Assembly (NCBI RefSeq): GCF_036488675.1
Contig: NZ_CP133148.1
Span: forward strand, 2,046,001-2,110,000
Direction of reading: 5' to 3'
From: Sinorhizobium chiapasense
Lineage (GTDB): Bacteria > Pseudomonadota > Alphaproteobacteria > Rhizobiales > Rhizobiaceae
DNA length: 64,000 nucleotides
Within the stretch, counting starts at the first letter, position 1, and each line of letters opens with the position of its first letter. The notes beneath the pieces were generated by a model, which worked only from the letters and a program-made list of their open reading frames with translations, made no database searches and was not told the origin of the DNA. Both the position numbers and the translations under genes were made by a program. Shown in pieces: positions 50,052 to 58,245 of this stretch.

Positions 50052-50843
50052 ATGCCCCTCTCCTGCTCGCCACTGACGGTTCTCTACGGTCGCCGGAAGG
50101 CGTTGAACGGCTTCACGCTCTCTCTGGAGAAGGGCGAGATACGCGCCCTGATCGGCCCGAACGGATCAGGCAAGAGCACGGCGCTGCAGGCGCTCGCGGG
50201 ATTGATCACACCCGCTGCGGGGCAAACCTCCATCGAGGGCGTCGCCGTAGCCTCCATGTCGCGGCGCGCCATAGCGAAGAAGCTCGCCTTCCTGCCACAG
50301 CAACCCTCTGCGCCGGACGAGATGACCATCGCGCAACTCGTGCGGCAGGGGCGCTTCCCCCATGTCGGGCTGTTCCGCTCTTATGATCGCAAGGACGAAG
50401 AAGCCATAGAATGGGCGCTCGAAAGCACCGGCCTCACGAGCCTCGCAGATCGAACGCTGCAGGAGCTTTCCGGCGGTGAGCGGCAACGGGCATGGATATC
50501 CGCGGCGCTCGCCCAGGAGGCTGGCATCCTGTTGCTCGACGAGCCGACCTCCTTCCTCGATATCGGTTATCAGGTGGAGGTCCTGGACCTCGTGCACCGG
50601 CTCAGTCGGGAAAGGGGCGTGACGATCGTCATGGCGATCCACGACATAAATCAGGCGATCGCCGTCAGCGACCGCATATCGCTGCTCGAGAGGGGCGAGC
50701 TACGCTTCAATGGCGAGCCGAGGGCGCTCGCCGAAAGCGGACTGATCGAAAAAACCTTCCGGGTCAAGGGACGGTTCGTCGAAGTCGCCCCCGGCAAGCC
50801 GCCCCACTTCGACGTCGAGCTTACGAGGCATTCCGACGCTTGA
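50052..50843 (+). CDS. Siderophore ABC transporter ATP-binding protein (FecE-like)
   Basis: 263 residues from ATG 50052. Walker A is GPNGSGKST (~38), the signature is LSGGERQRAWISAALAQ (~140) and Walker B is ILLLDEPTSFLDI (~158). The H-loop follows in VMAIHDINQAIA (~198). It powers the FecCD-type importer. Its 3' end overlaps the 3' end of the methyltransferase gene on the opposite strand by 23 bases. Confidence 0.95.
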   Translation: MPLSCSPLTVLYGRRKALNGFTLSLEKGEIRALIGPNGSGKSTALQALAGLITPAAGQTSIEGVAVASMSRRAIAKKLAFLPQQPSAPDEMTIAQLVRQGRFPHVGLFRSYDRKDEEAIEWALESTGLTSLADRTLQELSGGERQRAWISAALAQEAGILLLDEPTSFLDIGYQVEVLDLVHRLSRERGVTIVMAIHDINQAIAVSDRISLLERGELRFNGEPRALAESGLIEKTFRVKGRFVEVAPGKPPHFDVELTRHSDA

Positions 50844-51513
50844 CGAGGCGGAACACGGTCTTGGTCCCAGTGTAGTATTCGAGCGCATCGGCAAAATCCG
50901 GCGTCCACCCGTCCTCGACGAACGGGATGAAGCCGCCGTACTCGAGTTTTCGGCCAGACACTTCGAAGCCCGCGTTGGCGAAGGCCCGCGCATAATCCGT
51001 AATCGAACGATCCTGGACGACGGTGTTCGTGCGCTTCGCGACGAGTTCGCGCCACTTCGGCCACAGCGGATTGTCCGTATGGCAACCGGTCACGGCATAA
51101 TAGACGCCGCCGGGCTTCAGCGCCTTGAATATATCCGCGGCGTGGGCGTCGATGTCCTTGACCAGGTAGACGACCTCATGGCTGATCGCCAAATCGAACT
51201 CCTCGATCCAGCCTTCGAGCGATTGGCCGACCGTGTGCTGCACGGGAATATTGCCCTTGAAGGCTTCGGCCTTTGCGATCGACTGCTCCGCGATGTCGAT
51301 GCCGAGCGCCTTGCGGAAAGGCCGGATGGCGTAGAGGTGGCGCAACAGACCGCCCTGATTGCAGCCGAAATCGAGAACGCTCTTTTCCGAAAGGTCGCGT
51401 TCGAGAATGAGGTCAATGAGATGTCGCCAGATCGGCGCATGCCCGTCCGACATGTGGTCCTCGGCATCCGGGTCGACATACCAGGTGGCGATGGTCTTGG
51501 CGTCTCGGCTCAT
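50821..51513 (-). CDS. Class I SAM-dependent methyltransferase
   Basis: 230 residues from ATG 51513, with GAGAGGATC upstream. Motif I is VLDFGCNQGGLLRHLYAIRPFRKALGIDIAEQSIAKA (~47). EFDLAISHEVVYLVKDIDAHAADIFKALKPGGVYYAVTGCH (~110-150) follows. The SHEVVYLV and late WRELVAKRTNT segments resemble methyltransferases of unknown acceptor. It is convergent with the siderophore operon, and no functional link is evident. Confidence 0.86.
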   Translation of the reverse strand: MSRDAKTIATWYVDPDAEDHMSDGHAPIWRHLIDLILERDLSEKSVLDFGCNQGGLLRHLYAIRPFRKALGIDIAEQSIAKAEAFKGNIPVQHTVGQSLEGWIEEFDLAISHEVVYLVKDIDAHAADIFKALKPGGVYYAVTGCHTDNPLWPKWRELVAKRTNTVVQDRSITDYARAFANAGFEVSGRKLEYGGFIPFVEDGWTPDFADALEYYTGTKTVFRLVKRRNAS

Positions 51514-51622
51514 ATGATCCTCTCCGATGCGATTCACACCCGGCCAGTCTCATAGGCTCCCCGGAGCGATGTGGGTAGACCAAATTGAAGGATGCAAAGG
51601 TCGGCGTCCGGAGCATTCCATT

Positions 51623-53386
51623 TCATGCGTCCGGCATGCCTGCGAGCAGCAATCCTTCGAGGATGGGTTCGATACGGCCGGGAATCTTGGCGGCCTGGCC
51701 TGCGCGAATGCTGGCGACGGTGACCTCGGGCGAGATCGCGAGCAGGTTGGCGAGGTGCCGCCGGGCCTCCTCCATCCGGCCGAGCCGCGCATTCGCGGCG
51801 ATCAGCATCCAGAAGCACGGGGCATATTCGGCATTCGCCGCCATGGATTTGCGCGCCCAGACCAAGGCCTCTTCATAGTTGCCGCGGACCATCTCGACAT
51901 GAGCCAGGCCGGTAAGATTCCAATGAGCGCCCAACCCGTTGGGACTAAGCCGCTCGGCGCGAAGAAAATAGGTGACGGCGTCATCAAGGCTGCCGCAGTG
52001 CAGGTTCGCGACGCCCGCAAAATTGACCACGTCGAGGTTGTTGGGGTTGAAGGCAACTGCGTTGCGGACCAGCTCGAAGCCTCGATCGTATTCCTTGAGG
52101 TGCTGGATCAAGGCGTTGCCACAGATTCCGGTAACGGTCGCGTCGCCGTGACCATGCGAAAGGGCACGTTCGATGTAGTTCCGGCAGAGTGCTTGCGGAT
52201 CCTCGACGCCGGACAGCTTCCAGCCCAGAGTGCCACGTTGCATAAGCAGGATGACTGCCGTTGCAAGATAGGTGGCGTTGTTCGGCTCGAGGGCAATCGC
52301 CTGGTTGATCAGAGTGAGGCCGGCTTGGTTCCGCTCCGGTGTGTCCACGTAGAAGTTCACCATAGTCTGAAGGTAGATGTCATACGCCTCGATGCTCTCA
52401 GGACGTTCCCTCCGTGAACGGGCGATCTCTGCGCTCTTGATCTGGGGTTCGACTATCGCCACGACGCTTTCGGTAATGCGATCCTGGAAGTCAAAAATAT
52501 CCTCCGTCGATCCATCATAGTGCTCGGCCCAGAGATGTGCGCCGGTGGCACCCTCGACGAGCTGCGCCGTGATGCGCAGCCGAGTGGCAGCCCTTCGAAT
52601 GCTGCCTTCCAGCACGTAGCGCACGCCAAGCTCACGCGCGACCTGGCGGACGTCGGTCGCCCGTCCCTTGTAGACGAACGAGGAATTGCGCGCGATCACG
52701 GCGAAGGAGCGGAAGCGGCTGAGTGCCGTTATCATGTCTTCCACGACGCCGTCTGCGAAATACTCCTGCTCGACGTCGCCGCTCATGTTCTCGAAGGGTA
52801 GAACGGCCAATGACGGACGCATACTGTCCACCTTCTCGAGCGGCAGGGCGGATTTCGCTGCCGTCGGCCGAGGCGGACGCCATTTCCAGATGTGGATGGG
52901 TCGGTCGATGTTCTTAAGCTGAACCTCGCCACTGTCCTCGAACAAGGCGTTGACGCGGCCAACAATACTTTCCTTTACGATCGAGGAGATGCAGATGCCG
53001 CCGGGCTCCGCCAAGGGCTCGAGTCGAGCTGCAACATTGACGCCGTCGCCGTAGATGTCTCCGTCCTCGAACCTGACATCGCCGAGGTTCATCCCGATCC
53101 GCAGGACGATTTCCGGAAGCGGGGCGTCGGAGACTCGGGCGTTCTGCAACGCCAGCGCGCAATTGACCGCATCAACAACACTGTCGAATTGGACGAGTGC
53201 TCCGTCGCCCATCAGCTTGACAAGGCGGCCGTTATGGCCCGCGACGGCGGGATTGAAGACGGACTGCCGATGATGTTTCAGGGCGGCCAGGGTGGCGGTT
53301 TCGTCGGTTGCCATCATGCGGGAATAACCGACGACGTCCGCCGCCAGGACCGCCGCCAGCCTTCGATCGACATGATCATCGCTCAT
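51623..53386 (-). CDS. Class III adenylate/guanylate cyclase with TolB-like and TPR domains
   Basis: 587 residues from ATG 53386, with GAGAGGGGCACG upstream. Residues ~8-170 form a cyclase catalytic domain (RRLAAVLAADVVGYSRMMATDE with the metal Asp, and GDIYGDGVNVAARLEPLAEPGGICIS). Residues ~195-330 are the CyaE/TolB-like insert (SLAVLPFENMSGDVEQEYFADGVVEDMITALSRF...VRYVLEGSIRR). TPR-like repeats run to the end (NNLDVVNFAGVANLHCGSLDDAVTYFLRAERLSPN). It is one of the cytosolic multi-domain cyclases abundant in rhizobia. The signal sensed is unknown. Confidence 0.92.
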   Translation of the reverse strand: MSDDHVDRRLAAVLAADVVGYSRMMATDETATLAALKHHRQSVFNPAVAGHNGRLVKLMGDGALVQFDSVVDAVNCALALQNARVSDAPLPEIVLRIGMNLGDVRFEDGDIYGDGVNVAARLEPLAEPGGICISSIVKESIVGRVNALFEDSGEVQLKNIDRPIHIWKWRPPRPTAAKSALPLEKVDSMRPSLAVLPFENMSGDVEQEYFADGVVEDMITALSRFRSFAVIARNSSFVYKGRATDVRQVARELGVRYVLEGSIRRAATRLRITAQLVEGATGAHLWAEHYDGSTEDIFDFQDRITESVVAIVEPQIKSAEIARSRRERPESIEAYDIYLQTMVNFYVDTPERNQAGLTLINQAIALEPNNATYLATAVILLMQRGTLGWKLSGVEDPQALCRNYIERALSHGHGDATVTGICGNALIQHLKEYDRGFELVRNAVAFNPNNLDVVNFAGVANLHCGSLDDAVTYFLRAERLSPNGLGAHWNLTGLAHVEMVRGNYEEALVWARKSMAANAEYAPCFWMLIAANARLGRMEEARRHLANLLAISPEVTVASIRAGQAAKIPGRIEPILEGLLLAGMPDA

Positions 53387-53434
53387 CGTGCCCCTCTCCC
53401 GCGCGGAGATCATAGCGGCCACCCAAGCGCGATC

Positions 53435-53541
53435 CTAGAGCATCCCGATTTCAAGTGGAATCACTGAAAGCGGATAAGATGCACTAGAATCAAAGTGCTA
53501 GAGCGTCCTTTGTGCGTTCACTTGAACGCACGGCGCTCTAG
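53435..53541 (+). repeat. Type-B (CTAG-ended) double-hairpin repeat
   Basis: 107 bp from CTAGAGCATCCCGATTTCAA to GAACGCACGGCGCTCTAG: two hairpins joined by AATCAAAGTG. The linker and the GCGTCCTTTG core are shared with RIME1. An inverted copy is at 55327-55433 and a direct copy at 57945-58051. Its last CTAG provides the stop codon of the sulfatase gene. Confidence 0.85.
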
Positions 53542-55217
53542 TTACCCGGTTTATTCTTGATGGCGGCCTCGATCTGCCTCTTCACAGCATCAAGGTTGAA
53601 CGACGCCGGATCTTGCATCGGCGGATAGTCGACGGCAGTAAGAGCGAGTTTGACGACTTCCTGCTGAACGCTCACGAACCGCCAGAATTCGCGAGCGAAG
53701 AAATCATTCATGTACCCGCCACCAAGATTATTGAGGCTTTCCTCGCTGATGGATGGGGTCCGCTCGAATGGGTCCTGCCGGATGTTGACCATTGTGGGCA
53801 TGTCCGTCGTGACCTTTGCCCCAGGCCAACCCTGTGGCTGTTGGATAAACTGGAACTTGAAGTTGTCGATCCGAATCGCGCCCAGTGCCGGCCCGGCGAA
53901 GTAGAAAAATTCGTGACGCGCCGACGGTGTCGTTCCCTGCAACAAGGCCAACTGATTGTAGCCGTCAAGATGGTTCTTGTAGGTCCGATCACCGAGTTGC
54001 ACGCCTTTTAGCAGCTGTTCGGTGATGTTGGGGTTGCCAGCGGCCGCGACGAGCGTCGGGAACCAGTCCAGAGCCGAGAAAATCCCGTTTTCAATAGTGC
54101 CCGGTTTAATCTTGCCCGGCCAACGAATGATCGCCGGAGCCCTAAACCCGCCCTCCATAACGGTGCCTTTGGTACCCTTGAACGGGGTCATCCCACCGTC
54201 AGGCCACGTAAATACCTCAGCGCCGTTGTCCGTTGTGAAAATGACAATGGTGTTGTTGGTTTCGCCTGCATCTTCCACGCATTTCATTATTGCCCCGACG
54301 CTGTCGTCCAGCTGTGCCATGCCAGCTTCCTCAAGGCCGTAGTTGCTGTCGCTGCCCATAAGCGCCTGGTACTTCGGCGACAGGAAGGTCCAGACGTGCA
54401 TGCGCGTTGGGTTGTGCCAAACAAAGAAAGGTTTTCGGTCCGCCTTCGCTTTGTCCATGAAGTCGCAGGAGGCCTTGACCAGGACCTCGTCGAACGTCCC
54501 CATGTCGTGTTTGGCCTTGGGGATCACATCATGCATGTTCGGCACATTGGACATGTCGGGATATGGCGCGAGAGGCCCCTCGTCCATGATCCGCTGCTTG
54601 CCGACCTTTCCCCAGCGCGGCTGTTCGGCCGCATCGTCGGTTTCGGTTGCAAAGCTGTGGACCAAGTTACGAGGGCCAAACTTGTCGCGGTACGACTGAT
54701 CGTTCGGAAACGAGTACCAGTATGGGTCCGACATGGCGTCGAGGTGATACAGGTACCCGAAGAACTCATCGAATCCGTGCACTGTCGGCAGATACTTGTT
54801 CAAGTCCCCGAGGTGGTTTTTGCCGAACTGACCTGTGGCATAGCCCTCGGCCTTCAGAGCGGTCGCGATCGTCGCTGCCTTGTCGGGCATCCCTACATCC
54901 GCGCCGGCCTGGCCAACCGTTGTCAGACCTGTGCGCAGTGGTATTTCGCCGGTTATGAAACTCGCGCGTCCTGCCGTGCAACTCGCCTCGGCATAGTAGT
55001 CGGTAAACATCATGCCCTCGGACGCCAACCTGTCGAGGTTTGGCGTCTTGCCTGACATGATTCCCCGGTGATAGGCGCCGATATTGAACCAGCCCACGTC
55101 GTCGCCCATGATGACAACGATGTTGGGTTTCGGTTCCTGCGCCTTGGCAGGCGTGTTCAGGGCCAACGCGAACGTGGATGATAGCAATCCAATACAGATG
55201 TTTCGCAATGTACTCAT
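53538..55217 (-). CDS. Sulfatase (arylsulfatase-type)
   Basis: 559 residues from ATG 55217. The signal peptide NICIGLLSSTFALALNTPAKA is followed by NIVVIMGDDVGWFNIGAYHRGIMSGKTPNLDRLASEG (metal-binding DD). EASCTAGRASFITGEIPLRTGLT holds the formylglycine Cys motif C-T-A-G-R near residue 88. FTTDNGAEVFTWPDGG carries the second metal set. It would be a periplasmic hydrolase of sulfate esters, and needs a formylglycine-generating enzyme encoded elsewhere. Codon use is less GC-rich than in neighbours. Inverted type-B repeats flank it on both sides, and one forms its stop codon. Confidence 0.92.
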   Translation of the reverse strand: MSTLRNICIGLLSSTFALALNTPAKAQEPKPNIVVIMGDDVGWFNIGAYHRGIMSGKTPNLDRLASEGMMFTDYYAEASCTAGRASFITGEIPLRTGLTTVGQAGADVGMPDKAATIATALKAEGYATGQFGKNHLGDLNKYLPTVHGFDEFFGYLYHLDAMSDPYWYSFPNDQSYRDKFGPRNLVHSFATETDDAAEQPRWGKVGKQRIMDEGPLAPYPDMSNVPNMHDVIPKAKHDMGTFDEVLVKASCDFMDKAKADRKPFFVWHNPTRMHVWTFLSPKYQALMGSDSNYGLEEAGMAQLDDSVGAIMKCVEDAGETNNTIVIFTTDNGAEVFTWPDGGMTPFKGTKGTVMEGGFRAPAIIRWPGKIKPGTIENGIFSALDWFPTLVAAAGNPNITEQLLKGVQLGDRTYKNHLDGYNQLALLQGTTPSARHEFFYFAGPALGAIRIDNFKFQFIQQPQGWPGAKVTTDMPTMVNIRQDPFERTPSISEESLNNLGGGYMNDFFAREFWRFVSVQQEVVKLALTAVDYPPMQDPASFNLDAVKRQIEAAIKNKPGN

Positions 55218-55326
55218 CGGGTCACCCTCCTCCAAAAGAGCGCACGCCAAGTTTGCTTGCGCACGCCAAAGAATGCGACATGAAGAGAACTTTAATGCTT
55301 ATTCTGCCAATAGCGTCCCGCGAGGA

Positions 55327-55433
55327 CTAGAGCGCCATGCGCTCAAGTAAACGCACAAAGGACGCTCTAGCACTTTGATTCTAGAGCATCTTATCCACTT
55401 TCAGTGATTCCACTTGAAAGCGGGATGCTCTAA
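55327..55433 (-). repeat. Type-B repeat, inverted copy upstream of the sulfatase
   Basis: CTAGAGCGCCATGCGCTCAA to GAAAGCGGGATGCTCTA, the reverse complement of the copy at 53435 with a few differences. Together they frame a 1.9 kb segment holding only the sulfatase. The remaining bases 55434-55590 show no feature. Confidence 0.85.
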
Positions 55434-55590
55434 CGATGCTTCGAGCCTGAAAGTATTTATCACACAGTTGCGTCTTGTTCCACAATTCGGCAACGTCCGC
55501 GTGTCGGGCTACCTCCATTCACGACTGCTCTTGGCGCATTCCAGGCGATGATCGAGTTGCAAGCGCAAGGACGCATGAACGGCCAGCCGA

Positions 55591-56319
55591 TTACCAGGCG
55601 CAAAGCGACCGCGACGTCGGCGTCAGGCGTGCCACCTCGATCCTCCGCCAGCACTGGCCGTCCATTCTCGGGTAGATCTCGTCCGCCCAATTGACGTTCC
55701 GGTGCAGGCGTTCCTGATAGCGGGCTGCACTTTCCTCGTCCTTGTGGCATTCGAACCAGACAAGCACCGTTTCCCCCTCGCGAACCGGGAGCCTCGGAAA
55801 GCCGTTGACGCCTCGCGCGGTCACAAACACTCCATCGATGCGTGCTCCGGCTTCCTGCATGACAGGAAGTGCCTTGTCGCTGAAGTACCTCGCAAAATCC
55901 TCTTCGGTTCTTGGTGCCAGCGAGCAGATATTTACGACAATCAGGCCCCTCGCCTCGGGCCGCTCGACCTCCTGGCTCCTTTTGAGATTATGTGCGAACG
56001 GTTGCACGCTGCCGGTCGACTTCAAGAGCAATACGTTGTCCGAATTGAGCATCGTCTCGTTGGCGGCTGGTCCATGTTCTTTCCAGACCGGGCCTGAATA
56101 AAAGGATGCGAGCGCTTCCGTTCGGGCTTCCATATCCCTGAAGGAGCGAACCCAGACAAAGGCGTCAGGATCGTCGAGGTCGCGGAACTCGCCTTCGATG
56201 CGCATCCCCTTCGCTTCCTGCGGTTCAACGAACTCCCTGTCAAACAGGCCGATCAATGCCTCTCTGCCATTTGGGAGAAGTCTGTAGCGGCGGAGTTCAA
56301 ACACGGTATGGGGGGTCAT
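55591..56319 (-). CDS. NIPSNAP-family protein (two ferredoxin-like domains)
   Basis: 242 residues from ATG 56319, with AGGAGAAGCC upstream. FELRRYRLLPNGREALIGLFDREFVEPQEAKGMRIEGEFRDLDDPDAFVWVRSFRDMEART is one NIPSNAP/dabb-like domain. ARGLIVVNICSLAPRTEEDFARYFSDKALPVMQEAGARIDGVFVT begins the second. Family members have no firm activity. It is divergent from a TetR gene, with a clear inverted repeat in between. Confidence 0.85.
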   Translation of the reverse strand: MTPHTVFELRRYRLLPNGREALIGLFDREFVEPQEAKGMRIEGEFRDLDDPDAFVWVRSFRDMEARTEALASFYSGPVWKEHGPAANETMLNSDNVLLLKSTGSVQPFAHNLKRSQEVERPEARGLIVVNICSLAPRTEEDFARYFSDKALPVMQEAGARIDGVFVTARGVNGFPRLPVREGETVLVWFECHKDEESAARYQERLHRNVNWADEIYPRMDGQCWRRIEVARLTPTSRSLCAW

Positions 56320-56331
56320 GGCTTCTCCTGA

Positions 56332-56373
56332 CAGGTCAATCATCCTGTTTTGCAACACAGGACAATTGACCTG
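56332..56373. promoter_or_regulatory. TetR operator between the NIPSNAP and TetR genes
   Basis: CAGGTCAATCATCCTGT (56332-56348) and ACAGGACAATTGACCTG (56357-56373) form a 17-base inverted repeat with two mismatches and an 8-base spacer, 13 bases upstream of the NIPSNAP start. It probably controls both divergent genes. Confidence 0.75.
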
Positions 56374-56418
56374 TTTTGTCAAGATGCTATCGTCGATGGA
56401 AATCGAAAGACGGACTCC

Positions 56419-57036
56419 ATGACTGAAAACAGAAGAACCAATGACCCTGAGGGCGTGCGTCGCCGGATCATCGACGCGGCCTACGACGCCTTTGTCAGCC
56501 AGGGTTACGTCGCGACGGGAATGCTGGAGCTGCGCGAAAAGGCATCGGTATCCGGCGGTGCGATGGCGCATCATTTCCCGGCCAAGCGTGATCTCGGACT
56601 GGCGGTAATCCGCGATCGCGTGGCCGATGCTGTTCGGCAGACGTGGATCGAGCCGCTACAGGCGTGTGCAGACGCGCCAACGGCCATCGATCTCATCTTT
56701 GGAAGCATTATCGACGAATTGATGCCCAAAGGTTCGGTCTCCGGCTGCCCGCTCAACAACATGGCGATGGAAGTCTCTCGGCATGACCCGGAAATGCGCG
56801 ACGTTCTCAGCGGGATTTTCGATGCCTGGCACGATGCGCTGTCCGCAAGGTTTCAGGCGGACGTGGCATCGAAACGCGCACGCGACCTCAACCCGGGCAG
56901 CCTCGCAACGCTCACGATTGCCGCCTATTCCGGTGCGATGGCGATCGCAAAGGCACGCCAGGACGTCGGTCCGCTCGTCGACTGCCGGGCGGAACTGGCC
57001 GCGATGCTGGCAACGAAATATCACTTGGGAACGTAG
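56419..57036 (+). CDS. TetR/AcrR family transcriptional regulator
   Basis: 205 residues from ATG 56419. The HTH is RRRIIDAAYDAFVSQGYVATGMLELREKASVSGGAMAHHFPAKRDLGLAVIRDRV (~13-67). The ligand domain includes SVSGCPLNNMAMEVSRHDPEMRDVLSGIFDAWHDAL, similar to LmrA/YxaF-type regulators. The likely operator is the inverted repeat at 56332, and the target is the divergent NIPSNAP gene. Confidence 0.9.
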   Translation: MTENRRTNDPEGVRRRIIDAAYDAFVSQGYVATGMLELREKASVSGGAMAHHFPAKRDLGLAVIRDRVADAVRQTWIEPLQACADAPTAIDLIFGSIIDELMPKGSVSGCPLNNMAMEVSRHDPEMRDVLSGIFDAWHDALSARFQADVASKRARDLNPGSLATLTIAAYSGAMAIAKARQDVGPLVDCRAELAAMLATKYHLGT

Positions 57037-57075
57037 GCTTGTCGGTCTTCAACCAGCTCAAGGCAGCCTTTGCGC

Positions 57076-57180
57076 TACTGTATGTTTCCTTAAATCGTAT
57101 TCGATTTAAGGATAAAAACATCCAGCGATTCAAAGTGCTACAGCGACCTTTCTGCGTCTGAAAAGACGCACGGCGCTGTA
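57076..57180 (-). repeat. RIME1-type repeat, copy K
   Basis: 105 bp in reverse orientation with TA at both ends (57076-57077 and 57179-57180). The hairpin CCTTAAATCGTATTCGATTT plus AAGG is intact, as is CAGCGACC...GCGCTG. It lies between the convergent TetR and TylF-type genes. Confidence 0.9.
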
Positions 57181-57200
57181 AGCATTCGTCCCCCTGGCAT

Positions 57201-57932
57201 TCAGCCATTCAGTCTGGTTCGGCGTAAGATGACGTTTTCTCCGTCCTCGAATGTGAAGTCAGGACGAGCCCGCAGGAACTCGTTTGTCGCCGCTCGGCAT
57301 CCTTCGTAGTCATGGTAGTCATCGATCATGATGACGCCTCGCGGACTGACCCGGTCTGCCAGGCTATTGAGGCAATAGCTGACCGGATCATACCAGTCGC
57401 AGTCGATGTGGGCGAAGGCGATGTTTTTTATCCCTGCCGCCGGCAGGGTATTCTCGAATAGTCCCTTATGCAGGTTGACCATCGGTCCGTCGACGGCGAA
57501 GCCGTATTTCGTGAAGGAACGGCAGACTTCATCATAAAGATTGTCGCGATAGCCATAATAAAGCTCGCCGCCCAGCCCTTTTGATTTCCCGCTCGCGATC
57601 GTCTTGTAACGATCCTTTGCTTTCTGGCCGTCCTTCGCCGACTGAGGCGGGGGTATCATTCCGAAAACGTCGAAGCCGTGAAAGCGGCGTCCATGGCGGT
57701 TGGCTTTCTTGGACAGGATGATTGCGCTTCCACCCAGGGCAATGCCGAATTCGGCTATATCGCCAGGCACATTCTCCTTCAGAACTTCCTTCAGTGCTGT
57801 CTCGAGACGTCTCAGCTTGCGAGGCGAAAGGTAGGTAAGGCGCTCTCGCCGCACGGACCGCGCCGTGGCGCTCAATAGGGAAGTTTCAAGCACGCGGCGC
57901 GCACGCCAGGTAAAAGAGCTCAAATAGTGCAC
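57201..57932 (-). CDS. TylF/MycF-type O-methyltransferase
   Basis: 243 residues. NVPGDIAEFGIALGGSAIILSKKANRHGRRFHGFDVFGMIPPPQS is the SAM-binding TylF region (~54-98). NIAFAHIDCDWYDPVSYCLNSLADRVSPRGVIMIDDYHDYEGCRAATNEFL (~170-220) carries the metal-binding Asp residues. By family it methylates a sugar or polyol hydroxyl with Mg2+. No biosynthetic cluster is adjacent, so the acceptor is unknown. Two repeats (57945-58161) lie directly upstream and contain or replace its promoter. Confidence 0.88.
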   Translation of the reverse strand: MHYLSSFTWRARRVLETSLLSATARSVRRERLTYLSPRKLRRLETALKEVLKENVPGDIAEFGIALGGSAIILSKKANRHGRRFHGFDVFGMIPPPQSAKDGQKAKDRYKTIASGKSKGLGGELYYGYRDNLYDEVCRSFTKYGFAVDGPMVNLHKGLFENTLPAAGIKNIAFAHIDCDWYDPVSYCLNSLADRVSPRGVIMIDDYHDYEGCRAATNEFLRARPDFTFEDGENVILRRTRLNG

Positions 57933-57944
57933 TTTTTCCTCCCG

Positions 57945-58051
57945 CTAGAGCATCCCGCTTTCAAGTGGAATCACTGAAAGCGGATAAGATGCTCTAGAAT
58001 CAAAGTGCTAGAGCGTCCTTTGTGCGTTCACTTGAACGCACGGCGCTCTAG
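57945..58051 (+). repeat. Type-B repeat, third copy
   Basis: CTAGAGCATCCCGCTTTCAA to GAACGCACGGCGCTCTAG, 107 bp. The first stem is perfect (CTAGAGCATC/GATGCTCTAG). It abuts the type-D element at 58048 and shares its CTAG. Confidence 0.88.
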
Positions 58052-58161
58052 ATCGGGATGAGGAAAAGTGTGTGCGGTTTTCCGCCCGCATCCCGCTCTA
58101 ACTTATTAGAATAGATCACGATGATTTTAGGTCGATCCGACCTAAAATCATCGTGATCTAG
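58048..58161 (+). repeat. Type-D double-hairpin repeat, intact
   Basis: GGGATGAGGAAAAGTGTGTG plus CGGTTTTCCGCCCGCATCCC forms hairpin 1. GATCACGATGATTTTAGGTC pairs with GACCTAAAATCATCGTGATC as a perfect 20-base-class hairpin 2, and the end is CTAG. It is the uninterrupted version of the mosaic at 27217. The 313-base gap 57933-58245 consists mostly of these two repeats. Confidence 0.85.
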
Positions 58162-58245
58162 GCTCCTCGCCCCCTCCTTTATCGATTTACCCGTCCTGAT
58201 GTGCAACAGTCTGGCTAATCAAACCATTCACATTTCCCGAAATAT

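Noticed and set aside
53435..58161. Type-B and type-D hairpins considered as rho-independent terminators only
   Set aside because: They lack a T-run, recur with defined CTAG ends and occur upstream of genes as well as downstream. A terminator effect is possible but does not define them.
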